NCBI GenBank assembly: GCA_049684495.1
Contig: JBAVFZ010000254.1
Span: forward strand, 1-25,370
Length of the DNA: 25,370 nt
DNA from: JAFGKK01 sp049684495
GTDB lineage: Bacteria; Chloroflexota; Anaerolineae; Anaerolineales; RBG-16-64-43
Reading direction: 5' to 3'
The translations under genes and the position numbers were made by a program. The notes beneath the pieces were generated by a model that worked only from the letters and a program-made list of their open reading frames with translations, ran no database searches and was not told the origin of the DNA. This document shows, piece by piece, positions 7,051-13,926 of this stretch (position 1 is the stretch's first letter; every line of letters begins with the position of its first letter).

Positions 7051-8889
7051 TCATTTCTTCAAATGGAACGGCACGTCGATCACCACCCGTTCCAAATTTC
7101 CGTGCCTGCGCCCGTACAGGAGCGCCGCCTTGAGTAGCCACGCCGTCTGGTTGTGCAGCAGGCTTTCCCACCAGTGGTTGGGGATGAACTCCGGCAGCAC
7201 CACCGTCGCCAGCTGCCCGTCGTTGTGTTCGCGATCGGTTGCTTCCAGGAACCGCACCAGCGGCTCGATCACCGACCGGTACGGCGAGGGGACGATCGCT
7301 AAGGGAATCTCCGGCCACCAGGCGTTCCATGCCTCGCGCATTTTGTCCCCCGCCCCGCTCTCCATCTCGACGTAGACCGCGGTGATGTCGCGCGAGATGG
7401 ATTGCGCGAACGCCACCGCCCCAACCACCCCGCGGTGCACCCCCGAAACCGGGATTACCACCCGGCTCGGCGCCGCCGGCTTGAGCGAGGGCGGCAGCCC
7501 GCGCAAGGAAAGCTCCTCGCGCACCTCCTGGTAATGGACGGAGACCTTCCGGAACAAGACAACCAGGAGCGGAATTACCAGAACGGTGATCCACGCCCCT
7601 TCCATGAATTTGCTTAAACACACGATCACGAGCGTTGCGCCGGTGACGATCGCGCCAATCCCGTTGATCAATGATTTCCACGGCCAATTCCGGCCCTTCT
7701 CCCGCCACCAATGGATCACCATCCCCGCTTGCGAGAGCGTGAATGCCAGGAACGCCCCGACCGCAAACAGCGGGATCAGCGCATGCGTGTCTCCGCCGAA
7801 GAGGACGATCAATCCCGCGGCGGAAAAACTGAGGACCAGGATCCCGTTCGAAAAAGCCAGCCTGTCTCCCAGGCTCCCGAACTGCCGCGGCAGGAAACCG
7901 TCCCGGGCCAAAATCGCCGCCAGGCGCGGGAATCCGGCAAAGCTGGTGTTGGCGGCCACGGTCAGGATCCCCAGCGTCGAAAATTGGATAAGGAAGTACA
8001 GCGGATTGTTGTCGAAGAGCCGTCGCGCCAGGGCCGAAAGGATCGTCTCGTGCGGGCCGGCGACGATCCCCAGAAATTGGGTCAGGCCGATGCTGCCCAC
8101 GAAGAGGGCTCCCATTAAGACCGCCATCACGATCAGCGTCCGTCCGGCGTTCTTTGCCTGCGGCGGCTGGAACGCCGGCACTCCGTTGCTGATCGCCTCG
8201 ACGCCGGTCAGGGCGGTGCAGCCGGTGGAAAATGTGTGCAGGATCAGCAGCAAAGTTAAAGGCTGCACCGCCGCGGGCGCAACCGCCGCGAGCGGCGTCG
8301 GTCCGTCGATAAAAATCCGGATCAATCCGTAGCCCAGCATGGAGAAGAACGAACCCAGGAACAGGTACACCGGGATCGCCATTGTGGTCCCGGCTTCGCG
8401 CATCCCGCGCAGGTTGATCAAGGTGATGATAAGCAGCAGCCCGAGCGCGATCGTCACGCGGTACGGCGCCAGTGCCGGGAAGGCCGATGTCAGCGCGGCC
8501 ACACCGGAGGTCAGGCTGACGGCGGCATTTAAGATGTAGTCCACGATCAGCGCCGCGGCGGCCAACAGCCCGGGGAGGTCGCCCAGGTTCGAACGGGCGA
8601 CAATGTATGATCCGCCCCCGGAAGGATACCCGGCGATGGTCTGAAAATACGAGAGCGCGACGATCGCGAGCAATCCGGCGATCGCCAGCCCGATCGGCCA
8701 GGCGTAGGAAAGCCCCACGCTCCCGGCGATGACCAGCCCGAGGTAGATTTCCTGGTTGGCGTAGGCGATCGAAGCCAGCGCGTCCGGGGAAAAGGCGGCC
8801 AGCGCCCGGATCTTGTTCAGCGCCCGGTCTTCCTTCGTGTGCGTGGGCAGCGCCGGCCCGAGGAGGACATCTTTAATTTTCGCAAACAT
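7051..8889 (-). CDS. kimA: KimA-like potassium importer (KUP/APC superfamily)
   Basis: The 612-residue membrane protein has about twelve membrane segments (residues 45-440) and a C-terminal cytosolic domain (about 450-612). It follows Bacillus subtilis KimA along its whole length: FSPDALASIAYANQE, YPSGGGSYIVARSNLG, LIVDYILNAAVSLTSG, TALTGVEAISNGVPAF and the ending LLHNQTAWLLKA...PFHLKK. From memory, K+ ligands in KimA include D36, Y43, D117 and S125, and all four are present at the same numbers. The family imports K+ driven by protons and is switched off by c-di-AMP binding. The B. subtilis gene sits behind a c-di-AMP riboswitch; the short leader here has no room for one. A general amino-acid permease is the less likely alternative. 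Confidence 0.85.
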   Translation of the reverse strand: MFAKIKDVLLGPALPTHTKEDRALNKIRALAAFSPDALASIAYANQEIYLGLVIAGSVGLSYAWPIGLAIAGLLAIVALSYFQTIAGYPSGGGSYIVARSNLGDLPGLLAAAALIVDYILNAAVSLTSGVAALTSAFPALAPYRVTIALGLLLIITLINLRGMREAGTTMAIPVYLFLGSFFSMLGYGLIRIFIDGPTPLAAVAPAAVQPLTLLLILHTFSTGCTALTGVEAISNGVPAFQPPQAKNAGRTLIVMAVLMGALFVGSIGLTQFLGIVAGPHETILSALARRLFDNNPLYFLIQFSTLGILTVAANTSFAGFPRLAAILARDGFLPRQFGSLGDRLAFSNGILVLSFSAAGLIVLFGGDTHALIPLFAVGAFLAFTLSQAGMVIHWWREKGRNWPWKSLINGIGAIVTGATLVIVCLSKFMEGAWITVLVIPLLVVLFRKVSVHYQEVREELSLRGLPPSLKPAAPSRVVIPVSGVHRGVVGAVAFAQSISRDITAVYVEMESGAGDKMREAWNAWWPEIPLAIVPSPYRSVIEPLVRFLEATDREHNDGQLATVVLPEFIPNHWWESLLHNQTAWLLKAALLYGRRHGNLERVVIDVPFHLKK

Positions 8890-8904
8890 GATGGATTGGT
8901 CGCA

Positions 8905-8910
8905 ATTATA
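8905..8910 (-). promoter_or_regulatory. -10 box of the KimA-like gene
   Basis: TATAAT on the minus strand ends 15 bases before the ATG at 8889. The 15-base space holds no Shine-Dalgarno motif, so the mRNA should be leaderless or nearly so. No good -35 was seen; the hairpin at 8925-8970 lies where it would be. Confidence 0.5.
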
Positions 8911-8924
8911 TGACGAAATTAAAA

Positions 8925-8970
8925 TCCTCCCCCGTTTAGCGTTTTTGGTTTTCCGCTAAACGGAGGAGGA
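8925..8970. repeat. CTCCCCC hairpin element, copy 2
   Basis: TCCTCCCCCGTTTAGCG (8925-8941) pairs with CGCTAAACGGAGGAGGA (8954-8970) over 17 positions with one C.A mismatch and a 12-base loop. It shares the outer CCTCCCCC arm with copies at 5058, 19903 and 21076. It overlaps the expected -35 region of the KimA-like gene and follows the stop of the M23 gene. Confidence 0.75.
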
Positions 8971-8975
8971 CAAAG

Positions 8976-9026
8976 GCGAGGGCTTCGCGTCCATCAGAGC
9001 TTTTTCGTGTCCTTCGTGGATTCACA
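8976..9026. repeat. CTTCGTG-type repeat, copy 4
   Basis: GGGCTTCGCGTCCATCAGAG and TTTTTCGTGTCCTTCGTGGATTC make up this copy. It covers the 3' end of the M23 peptidase gene and supplies its last residues ESTKDTKKL. Confidence 0.7.
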
Positions 9027-9716
9027 CGCCGGCGGCCCGTACCCGCCGCTTGCGGCGTTCAGCTCCATCCCGAAATACGGCGAAGGATCGAGCGTATTGG
9101 CGATCTCGGTTTCGTTCCGGAAGCCCCCTTTCCCGTCGCTCCGCACGATCGAAAAGTGCAGATGAAGCCCGGTTGGGTTCGCCGGGTCGCCCGAATAATT
9201 TCCCTGAAAGCCCAGCGGCTGCCCCATCGCCACCTTCTTTTCCATCGTTCCGGGCGGGAACGCGGCGTCGATGAACGAGTTGCCCTGCGCGTCCGCCATG
9301 TGCGCGTAATACAGCCAAATCTCCCGTCCGGGTGAGAGCGGATCGTCCGGCACGCGGATGATGACCGCGCTCTTCCAGTCCGCAAGCCGTGTGAGAAATC
9401 CGTCCGCCGCGGCGACGACCGGCGTCTTCCCGATCGGCTGGTTGCCGAACACGTCGATCCCCTGGTGCCGCTGCAGCGGCCGGAAGGAATCTCCATATAG
9501 ATATCCGACGTACCCGTCGGTCGGAAAGGCGAACGGCGCCCCCGCGCAGCGGGAGTTGGCGCGGGTCACCCAATCCGGATGCGCCTCGGGATCGCCCAGG
9601 TATTCCCATACCATCGTATTACGCCGCCCGTCGCCCTTCCACCAGCGGTAGGCAAGGTATCCGCCGACCGCCCCCGCCGCCAGCAGCCCGAAGAAAGCCA
9701 ATCCCGAAATGGTCAT
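8994..9716 (-). CDS. M23 (LytM/NlpD-type) metallopeptidase, membrane-anchored
   Basis: The 240-residue product has an N-terminal membrane anchor (residues 3-24) and a peptidase M23 domain (about 75-230). The zinc ligands are visible: H84 and D88 in RHQGIDVFG, and H187 in HLHFS, with H139 (YAHM) and H185 as the usual extra histidines. GKTPVVAAADGFL and GQPLGFQGNYSG are family motifs. Such enzymes cut peptidoglycan cross-bridges, though an intact site does not by itself prove activity. Start choice: the ATG at 9716 overlaps the TGA of the upstream peptidase gene as ATGA, giving translational coupling, and is followed at once by the anchor; an upstream ATG at 9839 lies within that gene. The C-terminal ESTKDTKKL is repeat-derived. 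Confidence 0.88.
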   Translation of the reverse strand: MTISGLAFFGLLAAGAVGGYLAYRWWKGDGRRNTMVWEYLGDPEAHPDWVTRANSRCAGAPFAFPTDGYVGYLYGDSFRPLQRHQGIDVFGNQPIGKTPVVAAADGFLTRLADWKSAVIIRVPDDPLSPGREIWLYYAHMADAQGNSFIDAAFPPGTMEKKVAMGQPLGFQGNYSGDPANPTGLHLHFSIVRSDGKGGFRNETEIANTLDPSPYFGMELNAASGGYGPPACESTKDTKKL

Positions 9717-11398
9717 CAGCGGGTTAGCCCGCCGCGCGCCCAGCTTCCGTGGACGAAATTCCAATGCTGTTCCTCCTTCTCCAGTGTCGCCGGATCCCTG
9801 GAGAGCACCGATGCTTCCTCTCCGTTGAGGTCGGCCCAAAGCGGCTCTCCGCCTTCGCGCAGAACCGCCGCCGCAAGATCCCGGTACCGGCCCGCGAGGG
9901 CGGATTCACCGGCCGGGTCCGGGGCCCGGCGGGCTTTCGCGTCCAGTACCTCCCCGATCGCCGCGAGCAGCCCGCGCGTCCGCGCCCACTCGCCGCGGTC
10001 GGCCGCATCGCGCGCCGCCAGGAACATCAGCTCGAGCGCGGTCGCATCAACCGATGCCGGCGGCGGAGAATAATCCGCCGTTATCTGTTCCGCCCGCGCG
10101 CGCGCCGGGTCCGGCAGGAAGAGATCGTAGATCGAAACGCCCGCCGCATACTCCCGTTGATATTCCCGGATCAGGTCGAACATGCCCATCGTGAACTCCA
10201 CGTCGCGCACCGTATCCGGGTCGGGCGTTTTGGAACGCAGCGCGGCCAGCCAATCGGCTTCGCAGGCGGCCAGCATGCATCCGAAATGAGTCCGCAGCAT
10301 CGCGTCCATCGCGCCCGCCGGCGACTCTCCGCCGGCCGGGTCGAAGAGCATCGCCGTTACCCGCTCGCGCCCGTACCGGCCGGCGAGATATTCCACGAAC
10401 GCTCCCGCTTCGATGTACGCGGCTTCGTGCTGAGCGGTTGAAAACGTGTCCGCAATCTCGGCAAGCGGGGCAAGCTTTCCGAGGGCAAGCAGAGCCGCGG
10501 CCTTTTCCGTGAGGGATTCCGGTACCCGGTAGTGCCCGCCGGTCAGGTACACCGCCCAGCCTTCCTGGAAAAACAGCGGCGCGCGCGGCCCGTCTCCGTA
10601 CCGCGCGATTGTCAGCAGGTGGATCATCTCGTGTTCCAGTACCACGCGGAAATCCGTACCGGTGTAATTCCGGTCCGCGTAGGAGATGTACCCTTCCTGC
10701 ATCGCCAGTCCGCCCTGACCGTACACCCGCGGCAGGAAAACCAAATTCAATTTCGAATCCGCCGGGGCAACCCGTGTGGTTGTCCCGCCCCTTGCCGGCA
10801 CCCTATCTTCCATCTTCGGATTAATGGATTCGAAGATTCGCTCCGCCTCTGCCTGGAGTTCCGTGATGTCGCGTTCCGCCTCGGTTCCGGAAAGATAGAA
10901 ATAATCGCAGCAGGTCCCCTTCGCCTGCCGCCACACGGCTGCCTGCCGGAGCGCCGGGCGCTCCTTCGCCGGCAGCACCCGCACCGGGTATCGAATCGGA
11001 GATGGTGCTCCAAGCGCCGCGTCCCCGGCCAGGGTGACGTACAGCGTGTGCCATCCTTCCCCGCCGGAAGAATCCCACACCCAGGTAAGCCGGGCATTCC
11101 AATCGAGCGAGTTGCCGTTCTGAAAAAATGGGGATTCCGCAAGCGGTGCGCCGTCGGTCCGGTCCAATCGCACCTGGAGTTTTCGTCCGCGCGGATCGGC
11201 CTGCGTCGCCGCCGCCACGCTGATCCAGTCCCCCGCATAGGCGGTCTCGGATGGGTACACGGAAATGGCGATTCCCGGCAACGCCTGCCAATCCGCGGGC
11301 AACCGGGCCAATTGCGGGCGGAAAGGTCCCGCCAGGGCGATGGCAATAACGAGGATACCCGTAAATCCAGCGATAAATGCGGCGTGTCGGCTTGTCAC
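9716..11398 (-). CDS. Membrane-anchored HExxH metallopeptidase (peptidase MA-like)
   Basis: With the GTG at 11398 the product has 560 residues. One membrane segment lies at about residues 6-24 and the rest is outside. A beta-rich domain (about 40-145) precedes the peptidase domain, whose HEMIH motif gives H256, E257 and H260. QEGWAVYL at 278-285 supplies the third ligand E279, as in gluzincins of the MA clan. A helical C-terminal part (about 420-560) follows. Substrate unknown. Start choice: a TATAAT lies seven bases before the GTG, and the membrane segment begins just after it, so a leaderless GTG is favoured. Other in-frame starts are at 11440 and 11617, the latter within low-complexity DNA. 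It overlaps the M23 gene by ATGA, so the two peptidases are probably made together. Confidence 0.8.
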   Translation of the reverse strand: MTSRHAAFIAGFTGILVIAIALAGPFRPQLARLPADWQALPGIAISVYPSETAYAGDWISVAAATQADPRGRKLQVRLDRTDGAPLAESPFFQNGNSLDWNARLTWVWDSSGGEGWHTLYVTLAGDAALGAPSPIRYPVRVLPAKERPALRQAAVWRQAKGTCCDYFYLSGTEAERDITELQAEAERIFESINPKMEDRVPARGGTTTRVAPADSKLNLVFLPRVYGQGGLAMQEGYISYADRNYTGTDFRVVLEHEMIHLLTIARYGDGPRAPLFFQEGWAVYLTGGHYRVPESLTEKAAALLALGKLAPLAEIADTFSTAQHEAAYIEAGAFVEYLAGRYGRERVTAMLFDPAGGESPAGAMDAMLRTHFGCMLAACEADWLAALRSKTPDPDTVRDVEFTMGMFDLIREYQREYAAGVSIYDLFLPDPARARAEQITADYSPPPASVDATALELMFLAARDAADRGEWARTRGLLAAIGEVLDAKARRAPDPAGESALAGRYRDLAAAVLREGGEPLWADLNGEEASVLSRDPATLEKEEQHWNFVHGSWARGGLTR

Positions 11399-11405
11399 GC
11401 GGCGG

Positions 11406-11411
11406 ATTATA
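11406..11411 (-). promoter_or_regulatory. -10 box of the peptidase operon
   Basis: TATAAT on the minus strand ends seven bases before the GTG at 11398, so transcription would begin at or beside the start codon. No -35 consensus was seen. This is the main argument for the GTG start. Confidence 0.45.
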
Positions 11412-11520
11412 CCTGCCCTCGCGGTACCCTCGCGGAGCATCGCCGGTCGACTTTGAATTTTGAGCGGTGATGCTTGCGCAGCGGGGGCTCCCGATGGGAT
11501 GGTTTCGCGAGCGGGGGGAG

Positions 11521-11555
11521 CGCGCAGGTTTGGGCTTGCCCTATAAACCTGCGCG
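11521..11555. repeat. Perfect inverted repeat in the divergent rpsO/peptidase space
   Basis: CGCGCAGGTTT (11521-11531) and AAACCTGCGCG (11545-11555) form an 11-bp perfect stem with a 13-base loop. It lies 46 bp upstream of the rpsO -10 box, outside both predicted transcripts. It could be a protein-binding palindrome or a repeat remnant. The 11412-11600 stretch otherwise shows no gene. Confidence 0.6.
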
Positions 11556-11600
11556 AATGCGCAGCGGGGACTTGTCCTCGCTCGCACCCCCTTTGCATTT

Positions 11601-11609
11601 TGGTATAAT
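11601..11609 (+). promoter_or_regulatory. Extended -10 promoter of rpsO
   Basis: TGGTATAAT is a full extended -10 (TGN-TATAAT). It sits 77 bases before the rpsO ATG. The leader between them contains the palindrome CCTCCGGAGG (11628-11637) and other self-complementary stretches, where S15 autoregulation could act, although this is only a possibility. No -35 box is evident. Confidence 0.6.
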
Positions 11610-11686
11610 CCCGCCACCTGACTAGACCCTCCGGAGGCTAAAAGCTACCGGTAAGGCGACCTGCAGGAAGAAAAGGAAGCAGAGTC

Positions 11687-11962
11687 ATGCCACTCCCAGC
11701 GCAAGAGAAACAGAAGGTCATGAGCCAGTATCGCCGCCAGGAAGGCGACACCGGCTCGCCCGAGGTGCAGATCGCGCTGATCACCGCGCGCATCACCCAG
11801 CTCACCGAGCACCTTAAAAAGAATAAGCACGACGAATCCTCGCGGCGCGGATTGCTGCGCCTGGTCGGCCAGCGGCGCCGCCACCTGGCTTACCTGGGTA
11901 AGACCGACCCGGACCGGTACCGCGCGATCACCGAGAAGCTCAAGCTGCGCCAGACGCAGTAA
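11687..11962 (+). CDS. rpsO: Ribosomal protein S15
   Basis: The 91-residue protein matches S15 along its whole length (family about 89). It contains EGDTGSPEVQIALITARITQLTEHLK, the conserved KHDESSRRGLLRLVGQRRRHLAYL block that contacts 16S rRNA, and the end YRAITEKLKLR. It is a primary 30S assembly protein binding the central domain of 16S rRNA. GGAAG before the ATG serves as ribosome site. The gene has its own promoter and is closed by a strong terminator; pnp, often its neighbour in other bacteria, is absent here. Confidence 0.98.
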   Translation: MPLPAQEKQKVMSQYRRQEGDTGSPEVQIALITARITQLTEHLKKNKHDESSRRGLLRLVGQRRRHLAYLGKTDPDRYRAITEKLKLRQTQ

Positions 11963-11976
11963 ATCGCGGCGATTGA

Positions 11977-12006
11977 AAACGCCTCTCCGAAAGGAGAGGC
12001 GTTTTT
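11977..12006. terminator. Bidirectional intrinsic terminator between rpsO and ssb
   Basis: GCCTCTCC (11981-11988), loop GAAA, and GGAGAGGC (11993-12000) form an 8-bp stem extended by AAAAC/GTTTT. A T-run follows on the plus strand (GTTTTTCG), and the complementary AAAAC gives GTTTTC on the minus strand. It therefore can end both rpsO and the converging ssb gene, whose stop lies four bases away. Confidence 0.9.
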
Positions 12007-12009
12007 CGT

Positions 12010-12387
12010 TTAACCCTCGGCTTCTTCGCCGGGCACCGCGGCCACGTCCGGCTCCTCCGGCTTGCGGTCGAGGATCTGCATCGCCAAGCCGACCACTTTC
12101 GGACGCGTGTGTTCGCCTTTGTCGTCCTGCCAGCGGTCGGTCCGCATGCGGCCTTCCACGTACACCAGCTTGCCCTTGGAGAGGTACTGGTGGCAGATCT
12201 CTCCCAGCTTCCCCCAGGATTCGACGGTGAACCACTCGGTTTCCTCTTTCGGTTCTCCGGCTCCGTTCTTCCACCGGCGGTTAACCGCCATGGAGAAAGA
12301 GCAAACCTTGTTCCCGGAGGGAAGCGTACGCAATTCCGGATCCTTCCCCAGATTGCCGATCAATTGAATACGGTTCAGTGCTGGCAT
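12010..12387 (-). CDS. ssb: Single-stranded DNA-binding protein
   Basis: The 125-residue product has the SSB OB fold (residues 3-105): LNRIQLIGNLGKDPELR at the start, then VCSFSMAVNRRW, EETEWFTVESWGKLGEICHQYLSKGKLVYVEGRMRTDRW and LAMQILDR. It coats single-stranded DNA during replication and repair. The tail is short and acidic (EEPDVAAVPGEEAEG) and lacks the classical DDDIPF tip, so partner binding may differ; a second SSB elsewhere cannot be excluded. The start at 12387 has GGGGGA three bases upstream and matches the family's first residues; an in-frame ATG at 12465 adds unrelated sequence. It shares its terminator with rpsO. Confidence 0.95.
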   Translation of the reverse strand: MPALNRIQLIGNLGKDPELRTLPSGNKVCSFSMAVNRRWKNGAGEPKEETEWFTVESWGKLGEICHQYLSKGKLVYVEGRMRTDRWQDDKGEHTRPKVVGLAMQILDRKPEEPDVAAVPGEEAEG

Positions 12388-12436
12388 ATATCCCCCTTGA
12401 GTTTTTTCGGGCCTTGGCCCGGATTTGGTGCAGCGG

Positions 12437-12472
12437 AATATATCACGAGTGCGGAATCTCCGCAACTGTCAA
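12437..12472 (-). promoter_or_regulatory. ssb promoter region with palindrome
   Basis: On the minus strand TGATATATT (12445-12437) is a possible extended -10. Upstream lie a perfect 6-3-6 palindrome TGCGGA/TCCGCA (12450-12464) and TTGACA (12472-12467). The spacing from TTGACA to the -10 is 24 bp, too long for a normal pair, so the palindrome may be an operator or the TTGACA a coincidence. Confidence 0.4.
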
Positions 12473-12498
12473 GCCGCTGAGGTTTAAGCAACGCGTGT

Positions 12499-12522
12499 CC
12501 CCCTTCCCTCAAGGGAAGGGGG
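12499..12522. repeat. CCCCCTTCCC hairpin repeat
   Basis: CCCCCTTCCC, loop TCAA, and GGGAAGGGGG form a perfect 10-bp stem. It follows the L,D-transpeptidase gene (minus strand), but no U-run follows. The style matches common dispersed GC-rich repeats. Confidence 0.6.
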
Positions 12523-12561
12523 GAGGGGGTTAGGTCAGTTGCCCATTCTGGGGAGGGGCCT

Positions 12562-13764
12562 TCAATTCCCCTGCCCCGAATCGTTCTTGTAGGATGCCTC
12601 GTCGGTCGGGGTTTTTCCCGACGGATCGAACACGTGCACCCAGGTGCCTTCCGGCGCCCAGTCGAACAGCCAGTGTCCGTCCGCGACCGGAACGTTCACG
12701 CAGCCATGCGAGTGCCGGGCGCCCAGATTGTTGTGCCAGTATTCGCCGTGGATCGCGCGGTCCCGGTCGAAATACATCACCCAGGGCACGTCTCCGACGT
12801 AGTAGTAATCCGATTTATCGGGTTCGAACGACCCGCTCATGGTCTGAATTATATATTTCTTCTTGATGTGGAACACGCCCGGGCGGGTCCAGAACCCCGG
12901 CGTTCCGGACGCCGTTAGGGTAGCCAGCACCATCCGGTCCCCCTCGTACGCCGCCAGCGTCTGCTCGAACAGGTTGACGCTGATCCATTTCACGCCCGCG
13001 GGGATCTCCGGCGGCCGCGCCGCGTCCGGGAAGACAACGCCCAGCTTGGTCTGGAGCACCCATTGGTTGATCCCCACCATGTACCAGGTTTCCTTTTCGG
13101 TTTTGAACGTATCGAAGACCTGCAGCAGCGTGTAGCGCCGGTAATACGGCGCGGTCTGGTCCTCCGGCCCGCCCGGGGTGCGCGACGGATATACCCCTTC
13201 GTAGGGGATCACCCATCCGAATGGGCGGACGGGGGTTTCGGTAAGTGTGAGGCCGCTGAACATGTCTTTGTTATAGATCGGCGCCACCTCGTCGCCCCGG
13301 ACGATCCACCCGTCGCCGGTCCGGTAAAAAGTGGCGTCGTCGCGCACGATGGTCTGAACGATCGAAACGTATACAAATCCCTTGATCAGCGAATGGTGCC
13401 GGTTGCCGGTGATGGCGTCCTCAACGGTCGCGTAGAGCCCCAGTTCGGTGTCTTTCCCTACCCGGCCGTACCCCCGGTCCCACTGCCCGAGCAGCGGATC
13501 GTGCGGCAGGGCGGGCAGTCCCTGGTACGGCAGCAGTCCCTGCCGCCAGTATTCCACGCGCTGCAACGCCGGGCCGTCCGCCGCGCACAGGTCCGGATTC
13601 TCCATCTGCATTTCCACGGTGCACAGCTCGCCTTCGGTTGGGACTGTCTCCGCGCGCGAACGAACCGTGGTTCCGGCCAGCGCGGCAATCAGCAGGACCG
13701 GCGCCAGAATCCAAGCGGCCTTCCTGTTAGTAATTTGTTTCTGTGAAAAAAATATTTTCGTCAT
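12562..13764 (-). CDS. L,D-transpeptidase (YkuD domain), membrane-anchored
   Basis: The 400-residue protein has an N-terminal signal anchor (residues 16-37) and a C-terminal YkuD domain (about 255-380). The catalytic motif is complete: IHGEYWHNNLG precedes RHSHGCVNVP, with H353 and nucleophile C355. In the family this forms 3-3 cross-links in peptidoglycan or attaches proteins to it. The middle (about 40-250), rich in aromatic residues and with the pattern of SH3-like or bacterial wall-binding domains, is not recognised. Two ATGs are possible: 13764, chosen because a GGCGG ribosome site precedes it and the anchor follows quickly, and 13797. No promoter was recognised. The gene is followed by an HtrA-like protease gene upstream on the same strand, 163 bp apart. 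Confidence 0.88.
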   Translation of the reverse strand: MTKIFFSQKQITNRKAAWILAPVLLIAALAGTTVRSRAETVPTEGELCTVEMQMENPDLCAADGPALQRVEYWRQGLLPYQGLPALPHDPLLGQWDRGYGRVGKDTELGLYATVEDAITGNRHHSLIKGFVYVSIVQTIVRDDATFYRTGDGWIVRGDEVAPIYNKDMFSGLTLTETPVRPFGWVIPYEGVYPSRTPGGPEDQTAPYYRRYTLLQVFDTFKTEKETWYMVGINQWVLQTKLGVVFPDAARPPEIPAGVKWISVNLFEQTLAAYEGDRMVLATLTASGTPGFWTRPGVFHIKKKYIIQTMSGSFEPDKSDYYYVGDVPWVMYFDRDRAIHGEYWHNNLGARHSHGCVNVPVADGHWLFDWAPEGTWVHVFDPSGKTPTDEASYKNDSGQGN

Positions 13765-13926
13765 AAGATCCGCCGGAGTTCCATTCTCGATCGCCATCCG
13801 CTTCCGTCAACCGCCGAATGCGACAAGCGGGGTCAATGATACCGCTTTCCTTGCAGGATTCGCCATTCCCCGAATTTTATCGGGAAATCAAGCGAATTCC
13901 GGGGTTTGGATTTCGCGCCGGCGACC

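Noticed and set aside
8890..8993. c-di-AMP (ydaO) riboswitch before the KimA-like gene
   Set aside because: Only about 100 bp separate the genes and they are filled by a -10 box and a plain hairpin; none of the riboswitch's conserved parts are present.
10532..11470. 312-codon plus-strand frame opposite the HExxH peptidase
   Set aside because: Antisense of a recognised peptidase gene, without ribosome site or homology that I can see.
12499..12522. Intrinsic terminator for the L,D-transpeptidase gene
   Set aside because: The stem is perfect but no U-run follows on the minus strand; the sequence fits a dispersed repeat better.
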